Assembly (NCBI GenBank): GCA_036557225.1
Contig: DATBHX010000080.1
Span: forward strand, 1 to 64,000
Source: Angelobacter sp036557225
GTDB lineage: Bacteria; Acidobacteriota; Terriglobia; Terriglobales; Acidobacteriaceae
Length of the DNA stretch: 64,000 nt
Direction: 5' to 3'
Shown here: positions 33,462-42,011 of the stretch, in pieces
Position numbering within the stretch: position 1 is the first letter of the stretch
How the letters are laid out: each line of letters starts with the position of its first letter
Notes under the pieces: model-generated
What the model saw: the letters and a program-made list of their open reading frames with translations, nothing else
Databases searched by the model: none
Told to the model about the DNA's origin: nothing
Program-made: the position numbers and the translations under genes

Positions 33462-35935
33462 TGCGGATGCTCGGCCTTTCCCAGGAACCTGATACGCCCG
33501 GCCAGCGTGCGATGGTCGGTGCCAAAGAAGCTTAAGAACGTTGGTGAGTTGATGTTGTTGTCGACTACGAAGGGATTCGACCGGTCCGTCACGTTCTCAA
33601 GGCCAAGGCGTCCCGCCCAACGATAGCCTTTAAAAGTGAACTTCCGCTCCACGCCCAGGTTCAACGTAAAAAAGTCAGGAAAGCGAAACTGTCCCGGCCC
33701 GGAAACAATCTGGCCAAACTGGTTAATGGTTATAAAGCTGTATCCCGTGTGCCAGATCGTGGAAAACGCCAGGTCGAATTTCTTGAATTTCCACGGCATC
33801 GGGTAGGTGCCCCAGGCATTCAGCTGGTTAGGCGCGTCCCATGGCAGTACACCTCCTACCTGGTTGCCGATCAACAACGCGTCAATGGCAAAGTCCACAG
33901 TCTGGTTTGACGTCGCGCGCGAGCGCATATACGAAACCTGGAAGGGATAGCCGCGCTTCAGCTCCTTACGCAACGTAATCTGTGCGCCGTCAAATTTGTC
34001 CTGTTTATCGTCGCGCAACAGAAAAATATTGCCCGGCTGCGGTTCAAAACTCCACCCATGTTCGCCATGACGGCTGATGTATTCCAGCCGTGCGTACACA
34101 CGGCCGGGCAGACGGCGCTCAATGGCAACGCTCCAATTCGTGTATCGCGGCAGGGTCAGCAGCCGCGGATCCACCGTGAATGTGGCCGGGAAGATGACTG
34201 CTGCAGGAGAGAAAAACTCGTCGGTTCGCGTGCCCTGGGAGCCGTTGCTTACCAGCGACAGGTTAGTGCGATCGTAATAAATGCCGATACCGGCGCTGAT
34301 CTTGGTTTCGCTCTTTTGGTCTACCAGCATTGAGCCGGCGATGCGCGGCGAGACAAAGTTTTGCTCCAGGTAGGAATCATGGTCCCAGCGCACACCGGGC
34401 TCAATGATCACGCGATCGAACGGCGTCCAGCGGTCCTGCAAAAAGGCGCTCGTCTCCATTGTGCTCAGGCCAAAGCCGGGCGCATTCGTAAAGGTGACTT
34501 GCCGGAGCAACGCGTCATTCCCATCGACGAACTGCGCGGTCCCACGCTGGATTTGCGCGTCGTAGAGCACTTTGTCGGCGCGCCCCCCGGCGGTGAATTG
34601 GTGCGTCCCGAGCCACTTCCACGGTTGCAGGAAGAGATTGGCAAAAGCCTGTGTACGGCTGGAAATGTTCTGGTTGGTAACGAAATAGTTTCCAGATCGC
34701 CCGTCGGGCGCCAGGATGTAGGGTTCATCGCCCATGGGAAATGACGAGCCTTTGTTGCGATGAAAACTCGCGCCGATCTCCAGCATGGTGCCTTTGGCTA
34801 TGCTGATCTGGTCCTTCAAGCCAAGTACATAAAGATAGTTGTGGGTGTTCACCGCGACGGAGACCGGATCGAACGCCGTGATCCCGGTATTCTGCGAGTC
34901 CTGCATGTTCAAAAGCGCACTCAGGGTAAGCACATTGCCCGGTGACAGGTTCATGCGCAGGCGGGCGAGATCGTCAATTCTCCAGATTGTGTTTGTATCA
35001 GCTCCATCAGGCAGCTGCTTGACGACGTTGTAATCGAGCTCGCCTTCGTGGGAAACATCAAACCAGACTTTATCGCGCACCAGCGGCCCGGAGAAATATC
35101 CGCGCGGTGTCCAGTTATTGATCTCTATGCCTTTGATATTCTGGACTGTCGGCACCACGTCGGTCACATTGAGGCGAAATTTGTTATCGCCGTCCTGAAG
35201 TTGCAGGTCCACGAGTCCGCCGGAACCTTTGCCGAACTCAGCCGAGTAGCGGCTGCTGCGCACATCAATCTTGCGCAGCGAATCCGGATTTACACGCAGC
35301 GCCAGCGCTCCTGTTGCCGGCTGGCTTACCTCAAAGCCGTCCAGATAATCCTGGATCTCCTGCGTGCTGGCTCCGGCAATGTGGATCTGGCCCCGATCGC
35401 CGAGCACGCCGGGAATAAAAGGCAGCACATTGCGATAGTCACGAGTGGTGGCGTAAGGAATGTTGGAGATATCGGCAGCCGTAATCGTGTGCGAGCTCGC
35501 GACTTCATCGGGATCGATCGGCGAAGCCTGGGCAGTGACTTCAATTTCTTCCTTGTACTCTCGCACCGGCTGCATCCGCACCTCAATCGGGCTGGTCTGG
35601 GCGGAAACAACGACCAATTGTGACACTATGGCGGTATAAAAGCCCTGCTTTTCTACCAGAAGTTTGTAGGTGCCGGGCGCCAGCTGTCGCAACACGGCAG
35701 CGCCTGTGGGTGAAGTCCGTTCCTGCGCCACGGTCTTGTCATTCTGCTGCACGATCACATAGACCTGGCCCAGCGGCAGGCCGTTCTGGTCTGTCACAGT
35801 TGCGTTAACCTGGCCGGCTGCCGCAGCTGACGATGGCTGGGGCAATGCGGCAGATAACGTGCCGCCGCAGACGCCGCAAAGCACCATCATTACAAGTACG
35901 CTCAGCTTGGTCTTAGAGATCATTACAAGCGCCAT
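33455..35935 (-). CDS. Oar-like TonB-dependent receptor with carboxypeptidase-regulatory domain
   Basis: A receptor of about 826 residues from ATG 35935 (a frame start at 36025 is less likely because it precedes the signal peptide). After the signal peptide comes a carboxypeptidase-regulatory beta-sandwich (VNATVTDQNGLPLGQVYVIVQ to LLVEKQGFYTAIV), then a plug region (YRNVLPFIPGVLG, QIHIAGASTQEIQDYLDGFEV), then a large outer-membrane barrel with alternating strands. Such Oar-type receptors are abundant in Acidobacteria and are thought to take up glycans or peptides. The partner genes are not local, so no substrate is implied. Confidence 0.88.
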   Translation of the reverse strand: MALVMISKTKLSVLVMMVLCGVCGGTLSAALPQPSSAAAAGQVNATVTDQNGLPLGQVYVIVQQNDKTVAQERTSPTGAAVLRQLAPGTYKLLVEKQGFYTAIVSQLVVVSAQTSPIEVRMQPVREYKEEIEVTAQASPIDPDEVASSHTITAADISNIPYATTRDYRNVLPFIPGVLGDRGQIHIAGASTQEIQDYLDGFEVSQPATGALALRVNPDSLRKIDVRSSRYSAEFGKGSGGLVDLQLQDGDNKFRLNVTDVVPTVQNIKGIEINNWTPRGYFSGPLVRDKVWFDVSHEGELDYNVVKQLPDGADTNTIWRIDDLARLRMNLSPGNVLTLSALLNMQDSQNTGITAFDPVSVAVNTHNYLYVLGLKDQISIAKGTMLEIGASFHRNKGSSFPMGDEPYILAPDGRSGNYFVTNQNISSRTQAFANLFLQPWKWLGTHQFTAGGRADKVLYDAQIQRGTAQFVDGNDALLRQVTFTNAPGFGLSTMETSAFLQDRWTPFDRVIIEPGVRWDHDSYLEQNFVSPRIAGSMLVDQKSETKISAGIGIYYDRTNLSLVSNGSQGTRTDEFFSPAAVIFPATFTVDPRLLTLPRYTNWSVAIERRLPGRVYARLEYISRHGEHGWSFEPQPGNIFLLRDDKQDKFDGAQITLRKELKRGYPFQVSYMRSRATSNQTVDFAIDALLIGNQVGGVLPWDAPNQLNAWGTYPMPWKFKKFDLAFSTIWHTGYSFITINQFGQIVSGPGQFRFPDFFTLNLGVERKFTFKGYRWAGRLGLENVTDRSNPFVVDNNINSPTFLSFFGTDHRTLAGRIRFLGKAEHPHQ

Positions 35936-36151
35936 GGCAGGTCCCGAGACGAGACTGGATCTCCGACGCGCACCACTCCGCCGCGTCAAGTGGAGAGAGC
36001 CCCTATCTCTCTCGAGCAGGTACAAAACTTGCTTCTATTGTATGCGAGCGAGAAGCAGACCACCACATAGGAACTAGGCCATGACCTATTGCAGAACTCC
36101 CAGACCAGCCAATCGGTGTTAAGGAGTTCCGATGCAGAAGAGCGTTCTAGC

Positions 36152-37285
36152 TTACTCGGTTGGTGTATGTCCGGCTGATTCCACAACAATGGGCTGGGCC
36201 TTGCGCAGCTCCTGTTTGCCAGTTTCAGCTTTAGGCTCGATGCGTTCGCCCGGACGCGCCCGTTCATCAAACTTCCCGAAGATCATCTTGCCCGCCGTGG
36301 TCTGCAGTACTGAAGTGACGGCAATGTCCACGTTCTTGCCGATCAGCTTGCGTGCATTGTCCACCACCACCATGGTGCCATCGTCAAGATATGCCACGCC
36401 CTGGTTGTATTCCTTGCCTTCTTTCAGGATGAAGACGCGCATCGTCTCGCCGGGCAGCACGATGGGTTTCAGCGCATTGGCCAGCTCATTGATGTTCAAC
36501 ACCTCGACGCCCTGCAGCTGCGCCACTTTATTCAGATTGAAATCATTGGTAATGATCTTGGCTTCATACACTTTGGCCAGCTCAATCAGCTTCAGGTCCA
36601 CTTCGCGGATGGTGGGAAAATCGTCTTCCACGATCTGCACCGTGACGGTCACAATCTTTTGCACGCGCTGAAGGATATCCAGCCCACGGCGGCCGCGATT
36701 GCGTTTGAGCGAGTCGGCAGAGTCGGCCACCAGTTGCAGCTCGCGCAACACAAATTGCGGGATCACTACAATTCCGTCGAGAAACCCTGTCTCGGCGATA
36801 TCGGCAATGCGCCCGTCGATAATGACGCTGGTGTCCAGAATCTTGAAGCTTTTACGGGACTGCTTCTCCGCGCCAAAAATCCCGCCCAGGGCAGCCAGGT
36901 TCAGCAGATCGCCCTTGTTGGCTCCCACGATCAGTCCCACGTAAGACATCAGGAGCATGACCATCAGCATGAGAAAGCGCTGGGTCTCAGAATGCGTAAT
37001 GCTGTTCTTGATGACGACGCTGAAGAGATAGGCGCCCAGAATCCCCAGAATGCTGCCAATGACAGCGCCGATCAGACGCTTCAGGCTCACCACACGCAGG
37101 CGGGCTTCAAACCAGACGACTGCCAAGCCAATCACAACCCCCGCGCCGGCGGCGAACCAGGGTGAAAAATTGGCCAAGCCAAAAGGTCTCAGGTGATAAC
37201 AGGCAACCGATACAACTGCAATAAAAACGATACGAATAATAAGCAGGTCCATAAGGACCCTCCCGACCGGGGCCGCTCTGGTCAA
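36152..37285 (-). CDS. PIN-TRAM membrane protein (YacL-like)
   Basis: A 377-residue protein with four N-terminal membrane segments (to ~125), then a PIN nuclease domain (ILDTSVIIDGRIADI, LRELQLVADSAD, GRRGLDILQRVQ, ITNDFNLNKVAQ, carrying the conserved acidic residues), and a C-terminal TRAM RNA-binding domain (GEGTMRVF-like segment to DIAVTSVLQTTAGKMIFG). The Bacillus YacL family has this architecture; its members are presumed membrane-linked ribonucleases. In many bacteria such a gene sits next to ispD/ispF; here ispD/ispF are far away. It is followed by a Pro/Glu-rich tail. Confidence 0.93.
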   Translation of the reverse strand: MTRAAPVGRVLMDLLIIRIVFIAVVSVACYHLRPFGLANFSPWFAAGAGVVIGLAVVWFEARLRVVSLKRLIGAVIGSILGILGAYLFSVVIKNSITHSETQRFLMLMVMLLMSYVGLIVGANKGDLLNLAALGGIFGAEKQSRKSFKILDTSVIIDGRIADIAETGFLDGIVVIPQFVLRELQLVADSADSLKRNRGRRGLDILQRVQKIVTVTVQIVEDDFPTIREVDLKLIELAKVYEAKIITNDFNLNKVAQLQGVEVLNINELANALKPIVLPGETMRVFILKEGKEYNQGVAYLDDGTMVVVDNARKLIGKNVDIAVTSVLQTTAGKMIFGKFDERARPGERIEPKAETGKQELRKAQPIVVESAGHTPTE

Positions 37286-37579
37286 GGTGAAATTATGATA
37301 TTCGCAATACCCCGATTACGAAGCCGCCCCCACAGCTTTCTCATCGCGTGGTCTTAAAAAAGATTAACTTATAAAATCCCGCGACAATTCAATTCGGCAC
37401 AGTATACATCAGCTTTGCTGAAGTCATGCCACCATCTTTGTTATCGACTAAGTAAATACCGCCTCCTGCTTTGTCATTGACCCGCCTGAGAGCGGCAGGG
37501 CATCTTGGTTTTATTAGGGACTTTCGCTGCTGCCCCCTGCTCTGCGAAAAAAGTTGGCCGAAAGTAGATGAGCGGCCTG

Positions 37580-37600
37580 GTTCTCCTGCCGAGGGAGAAC
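37580..37600. other. Hairpin, 7-bp stem
   Basis: GTTCTCC (37580-37586) pairs with GGAGAAC (37594-37600) around a 7-nt loop. It is followed on the plus strand by TTTAAAG and directly by the second hairpin. Confidence 0.5.
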
Positions 37601-37606
37601 TTTAAA

Positions 37607-37648
37607 GCCGGCGCTGAAAATCTCGGGGGAGAATAAGCGCCGGTTTTA
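37607..37648 (+). terminator. Possible terminator hairpin on plus strand
   Basis: GCCGGCGCT (37607-37615) pairs with AGCGCCGGT (37636-37644, one G-U pair) and is followed by TTTTATTTG. No annotated plus-strand gene ends here, so it implies an unannotated upstream transcript or a bifunctional hairpin. Confidence 0.45.
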
Positions 37649-37701
37649 TTTGAGCCGTTATGCGGGCGTGAACGAAGCGAAGCTGAGTGGGAGCCCGCAG
37701 G

Positions 37702-37777
37702 CGAAATCCCGAGCCAAGCGAGGGATCTACACAGTCAAAAAGCTTCCTGCCGAAATCCCGAGCCAAGCGAGGGATCT
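37702..37777. repeat. Two copies of a 27-bp REP-like element
   Basis: The unit CGAAATCCCGAGCCAAGCGA plus GGGATCT occurs at 37702-37728 and 37751-37777 without mismatch, 49 bp apart. Inside each, ATCCC and GGGAT form short inverted arms. It resembles dispersed REP-type elements; only these two copies were noticed in the window. Confidence 0.75.
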
Positions 37778-37819
37778 GCTCTTGTCCGTCATGGGTGCTC
37801 TTGATTCCCGGAAAAAGTC

Positions 37820-40591
37820 CTACCGCTCCAGAATGTCCCTGTAGGGATTTAATGCCACCTTCTTCGGCTGCATCGGCAAAGGCACATCCACAGTGTGGCT
37901 GGAATTCCCCTTCAGACCGAGCTGGCCTATCCGTACCATGCCCTTGCCGAAATCCGCAAAAACGGGCACCAGCATCACGAACTGGTCATCTACCTCACTC
38001 TGCGTAACCGTCAAATGCAAATTGGCCTTCCCGCCTTCCGCCGGAGTGATCTGATAGTCGAGGTGGTACTTCGGTATGTTGGTTCCGTAAACCCACTCAT
38101 TGAAAAACCAATCCATCCGGCGATTTCCCATCAGGTCCATCGTCTTCGACATGTGCTTTTCCACGATCGCTTTGAAGGACTCCGTTGAAGCTGGCTTATC
38201 GCGATGGCTCTCCACAAAGTCGTGCATCATGGCGATGAACGGTTTGTCCCCGTCCTGCGGGCTGAACATAATGGACCGAAGCATTTGCAGAACGTATGCG
38301 CCTTTGGGATAGGTCACGTTCTGATAGGCGTGCTCGGTGCGAGGAGAATCCAGCCGCAGTCCCATCCACAACGGCCCGGCGTCGTTGGGAGCAATGCCGT
38401 AGTTGTTCTTCTCCAGAATGCGTTTCTGCAGCCGGTCCCAGAAATCAATGTAGTCCTTGCGCCAGTCGCCGGCCACGGCTTGTTGCAAAAACAGACCGGC
38501 GGAAAAGTCGGCAAAGCCCTCTGACAACCATTGATCGTGATAGGACGCCCAGCCCACGGCATGGCCCCACCATTGGTGAGCCACCTCGTGCGGCGTTACC
38601 TCCTGCACAAAGCCGGTGAATTTGCTGTCGATTTTCCCAAAGAGCAGCCAGCGCTGTGTGGAATCTGTATAAGCGAAAATCGGCAGGTACACCAGATTGG
38701 GCCACGACTGCCCGAAATGCATATCGGGTTGTTCGGTAACGAAGATCTCATCATAGGGAATCTTGCCGAAGAAAAAATTGCAGAGTTGCAACTGTGCCCG
38801 CGTCTGCTCCAGCGCATACTTGGTCATGCTTTTCGGCGCCATCGTTTTCAGTATGCTGTACTGGCTCAGATTGTCGGGCAACTCGGTCAGGTAATAGCCG
38901 GACAGCTTAAAGCCGGTCTTTTCGTCCGCCAACTCAAGCTTCTGATAGTTGCCGTACTGAAATCCCGCGATCGCAACCGGCTGCGGTGTCACCCAGTGCG
39001 TGACCGCATAATCCTGCTCCACCGACTCATCCTTGAGTTTGCCGACACTGATGATCTTGTACTTTTTGGGCACCTTGTATGTAAGATCGTAAGGCACGTG
39101 CTCGCCAAACCCATTCAGGTTGGGATACCACGCTGTTCGTGCGCCTACATAAAAACTTCCATCGCCCGCTGACTCCACAACTTTGTCTCCTTCATACTGC
39201 ACCGTGAAGGAGTAATCTTTTCCAACCTCCGGAGCCTGCGGCAGGATCACGTAAAATGAGCCATCTTCTTTACGGCTCTCCTGGACGTAATAAATATCCT
39301 GCGCCGTGTCATCCACCACGCGCGAAACGCGCAAGTTGGGCAGCAGCGCGAATTTGAGCACCCTCTCGTTTGGAAGCAGTGTCTGGAACGAGATGGTGGC
39401 CGTGCTGAACAGGTGATTATTCTTCCCGATGATGGTTTCTATCTTGTAGGCGCGTGTAGCAAAAAGCCTGCGGTCCTCGCCGGAACTCGCCCGGCCGTTC
39501 GCGTATTCAGACTGCAGATGGGCCAGGTACCAGACGCCATCGTCCATCGCACCCGGATCGTAGTTGATGAGCGCTACCTCTTCCGGCGAATCAAGCTGCG
39601 GAATCGCACCCACACGGGTTCGCAGGAAAAAGCGCAGGTCTTTATGCTTGCGCCCGTGGATGTAAGCGTTCACAAACGGCGGATGTGACGGGTTATAGAT
39701 GCCTGCCAGGAGATCGGCATCAACGTTGTCCATATCTTCGCCGTGCAGCAGATATTCGGTAAAGCCCTGTGCCTCCTCTCGACGCTTCCGAACTTTCTCC
39801 TTCCAATGATCAAAGGCACTGAGGGCGTCGGCAGGCGTGTCAACCTTCTCCTTGATGCCGGAAGCGAACTTCTGCTGTTGGTCGCCCGTGAAACGAAAAA
39901 CAACGTCGCTGAAGTCCTCGTAAGTTTCCGCTGTCCCGGAACGCCGTTTGAGTTCGGCAGCATCGAGTGGAGTAGCGGGCGTGAGATCCACGCGGCCTTC
40001 GCCAATGTAGATGGCGCCGGTCACCACACCATTCACCGGATTCAGCAGAGTCAGAGTTCCTTTCCGAAAATGAAAGGTGGCCGCATCGAACTGCAGGGTG
40101 AAATCGTCAAAGCGAAAAGTATCGCCCAGACCAAGATTACGCAGCTGCTTATAAAGCGGATCGCTGTTGGCATACGCGCGGCCTTTGCCGGAAACGGTAA
40201 CTTCCTCGCGCTGTTTGGCGATGGCGAGCTTAAGCTCCGGTTGTGCCGTTCCATGCAAATCCACTGTCTTAACCAGCGGCTCAAAACCTTCCCACGTCAC
40301 GCGCAATGAATAGTTACCCGGCTTCAGGTCAGGGGAAGCGAACTTGCCTGCCGCGTCAGAGGAAAGAACAATTGGTTGTGTAAGTTCTCCGCCGGTAATC
40401 TCGATGCGCGCGCCGGCAATCACAGCACCTGAGGGATCAACCACAGTGCCCGAGATCGTATCGGCATGCAAGAGTACAGGGCTCGCCAGGAGCGCCAGAA
40501 GCAACGCGAGCCTCGGCAGCAAAGAAAGTAAAGTGCGATGTGGCGTAACTACACAACGGATAGCATCGGAAGGAGCAATGTAGTACTGCAT
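37820..40591 (-). CDS. Exported M1-family metallo-aminopeptidase with carboxypeptidase-regulatory domain
   Basis: A 923-residue exported peptidase. After a signal peptide (TLLSLLPRLALLLALLASPVLL) comes a carboxypeptidase-regulatory domain (~45-120; ISGTVVDPSGAVIAGARIEI), a long beta-rich region, then the M1 catalytic domain with HEVAH (668-672) and the third zinc ligand Glu691 in WLSEGFAD, exactly 18 residues later as the family requires. A C-terminal beta domain ends the protein. The usual GAMEN exopeptidase motif is not obvious, so substrate preference is uncertain. A role in extracytoplasmic peptide breakdown is likely. Confidence 0.88.
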   Translation of the reverse strand: MQYYIAPSDAIRCVVTPHRTLLSLLPRLALLLALLASPVLLHADTISGTVVDPSGAVIAGARIEITGGELTQPIVLSSDAAGKFASPDLKPGNYSLRVTWEGFEPLVKTVDLHGTAQPELKLAIAKQREEVTVSGKGRAYANSDPLYKQLRNLGLGDTFRFDDFTLQFDAATFHFRKGTLTLLNPVNGVVTGAIYIGEGRVDLTPATPLDAAELKRRSGTAETYEDFSDVVFRFTGDQQQKFASGIKEKVDTPADALSAFDHWKEKVRKRREEAQGFTEYLLHGEDMDNVDADLLAGIYNPSHPPFVNAYIHGRKHKDLRFFLRTRVGAIPQLDSPEEVALINYDPGAMDDGVWYLAHLQSEYANGRASSGEDRRLFATRAYKIETIIGKNNHLFSTATISFQTLLPNERVLKFALLPNLRVSRVVDDTAQDIYYVQESRKEDGSFYVILPQAPEVGKDYSFTVQYEGDKVVESAGDGSFYVGARTAWYPNLNGFGEHVPYDLTYKVPKKYKIISVGKLKDESVEQDYAVTHWVTPQPVAIAGFQYGNYQKLELADEKTGFKLSGYYLTELPDNLSQYSILKTMAPKSMTKYALEQTRAQLQLCNFFFGKIPYDEIFVTEQPDMHFGQSWPNLVYLPIFAYTDSTQRWLLFGKIDSKFTGFVQEVTPHEVAHQWWGHAVGWASYHDQWLSEGFADFSAGLFLQQAVAGDWRKDYIDFWDRLQKRILEKNNYGIAPNDAGPLWMGLRLDSPRTEHAYQNVTYPKGAYVLQMLRSIMFSPQDGDKPFIAMMHDFVESHRDKPASTESFKAIVEKHMSKTMDLMGNRRMDWFFNEWVYGTNIPKYHLDYQITPAEGGKANLHLTVTQSEVDDQFVMLVPVFADFGKGMVRIGQLGLKGNSSHTVDVPLPMQPKKVALNPYRDILER

Positions 40592-40911
40592 TGAGATCTC
40601 TTGTATGGAAGTTTTAGCTTTTTGAAGGGTTCTATCCCTCTGAGCGCAGCATTATATCCCCAAAACTGCACGGCACAGTCGGCTGTTTGCTGCGGATACT
40701 ACAGAGCACCCGCAGACGGATAGGTGTTCGCTGAAGAAGTAAATTGCCGCCCATCGCCGCCTCAGGACTCACCATCCGCAGGTCGGGGGTGATTCTCTGC
40801 CCTCAGGTAATGTTGCCGTAAGGGCACTCAATGTGCGACAGTATCCGCTCGCCCTCTTTTGTGGGCAACAGCGCGTCTGTGTTGGGAATCAGAAATCGCG
40901 TCAGGTGGGTC
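40592..40911. other. 320-bp divergent intergenic region
   Basis: It lies between the starts of the M1 peptidase gene (leftward) and the 155-residue unknown gene (rightward) and presumably carries both promoters. I could not pick out a convincing promoter pair, operator, repeat or RNA in it. An upstream in-frame ATG at 40831 would extend the rightward gene. Confidence 0.5.
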
Positions 40912-41379
40912 ATGGCCAAGAAGACTGAAAAACGTACATATGAAGAAGCCGTCAGCTGGCTTCGCGATCACGGATTTGACATCCTGGAAGCTCCGGGAAC
41001 GCAGAACCGGGTGTTCCTGAAGAAGCTCAACAGCTCCGCCGCAATTGAAAAGGCGCCTGACGGCGGCGTCCGTCTTTTTGCCAAGCCCGGAATCCTGATC
41101 GGCAGCGAGATTTCGCGCCTGGTTGACAAGGGCTACCAGAAGTTCCTGAAGACCACTAAGACCGAGGTTCCCGCGACCGCCGACCACCTCCGCGACCTGC
41201 ACCAATTCTCTGAAGAGCTTCGCGAAGCCACCGGTGAAACCAGCCTATATAACCAATCGCTGGGCACTGTGAGCGATCGCTACAACTATGACCGGGTGGA
41301 AAATCGCGATCTTCCTGAAGGCCAGCGTCCGCAACGCGCGTGGGAAGAGAAGAAGGACTCCGGCCGCCGGCACGCCTAG
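40912..41379 (+). CDS. Protein of unknown function, basic, cytoplasmic
   Basis: Not recognised. From ATG 40912 (AGGTGGG upstream) the protein has 155 residues; an upstream ATG at 40831 would add 27. It is highly charged, without signal or membrane segments. The N-terminal half (TYEEAVSWLRDHGFDILEAP, then LLIGSEISRL-like strand) has an alternating helix-strand pattern that could be a small alpha/beta domain. The C-terminal ~40 residues are Arg/Asp/Glu-rich. The gene stands alone between the M1 peptidase and the HhH protein genes. Confidence 0.7.
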   Translation: MAKKTEKRTYEEAVSWLRDHGFDILEAPGTQNRVFLKKLNSSAAIEKAPDGGVRLFAKPGILIGSEISRLVDKGYQKFLKTTKTEVPATADHLRDLHQFSEELREATGETSLYNQSLGTVSDRYNYDRVENRDLPEGQRPQRAWEEKKDSGRRHA

Positions 41380-41541
41380 AAAAGCAATCGCGCAGGCTGT
41401 GAGTGGATTCTTTCGCACTCTTGCTACTTTATTTTGTTAACTCTCCGGATAACTTTATTAAGTGGTAGATCGACCATTTAGGTTCAGACGGAACTCCTTT
41501 CTTTTCAAGCGGAACTCGGCTGTTTACTGATCCTACCTTTT

Positions 41542-41571
41542 TTGACAATCTGCCTTCTAACCACCTAGACT
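41542..41571 (+). promoter_or_regulatory. Sigma-70-type promoter for the HhH protein gene
   Basis: A perfect -35 TTGACA (41542-41547) and a -10 TAGACT (41566-41571) are 18 bp apart, which puts the start of transcription near 41578, about 50 nt before the start codon. Confidence 0.5.
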
Positions 41572-41630
41572 CTCTAATCCCAAATGGAGTAGTGCAGCTC
41601 TATCTCTCGGAAAGAAGGAGATCACTGAAC

Positions 41631-42011
41631 ATGTTACGTAAAACTTATCGCTTGCTTGCCGGTGTACTAGCGTTGGCTCTGCTGGCCTCCGTAGCTCTTG
41701 CCCAGACAAGCAGCACAACGCCAAAAGACAAGAAATCGACCGCCAGCAGTACCAGCAAGACCAAGAAGTCTGATCTGGTAGACATCAACTCCGCCACCAA
41801 GGACCAGCTCAGCGCGCTTCCCGGCATTGGCGATGCTTATAGCCAGAAAATCATTGACGGGCGTCCTTATAACAGCAAGAAGGACCTTGTGACCAAAAAG
41901 ATCATCCCTCAGGCTCCTTATGATCAGATCAAGGACCAGATTATTGCCCACCACGCGGCTGCCGGCGGCAGCACACCCAAGAAGGGCAGCAGCAGCGCGC
42001 CGCCTAAATAG
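41631..42011 (+). CDS. Exported helix-hairpin-helix protein, ComEA-like
   Basis: A 126-residue protein starting at ATG 41631 (AAGGAG upstream) with a signal peptide (RLLAGVLALALLASVALAQ), a Ser/Thr/Lys-rich linker, and one helix-hairpin-helix unit (VDINSATKDQLSALPGIGDAYSQ, then KIIDGRPY) of the ComEA type, ending in a Lys/Ser tail. The HhH unit binds double-stranded DNA non-specifically, and in ComEA it captures DNA for uptake, in line with the comEC gene elsewhere in this window. Many small ComEA-like proteins have no proven competence role. Confidence 0.85.
   Translation: MLRKTYRLLAGVLALALLASVALAQTSSTTPKDKKSTASSTSKTKKSDLVDINSATKDQLSALPGIGDAYSQKIIDGRPYNSKKDLVTKKIIPQAPYDQIKDQIIAHHAAAGGSTPKKGSSSAPPK

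Larger units (their letters stand above)
37286..37819. other. 534-bp intergenic region with hairpins and a repeated palindrome-like unit
   Basis: I find no credible protein gene. The part nearest 37286 is AT-rich and suits a promoter for the PIN-TRAM gene. At 37580-37600 and 37607-37644 are two adjacent hairpins, and at 37702-37777 are two copies of a 27-bp repeat. The stretch 37470-37650 on the plus strand could encode a structured RNA, though it matches no RNA family I can name. Confidence 0.5.

Noticed and set aside
37480..37500. TPP riboswitch suggested by a CTGAGA sequence
   Set aside because: The rest of the conserved TPP aptamer is absent and no thiamine gene follows.
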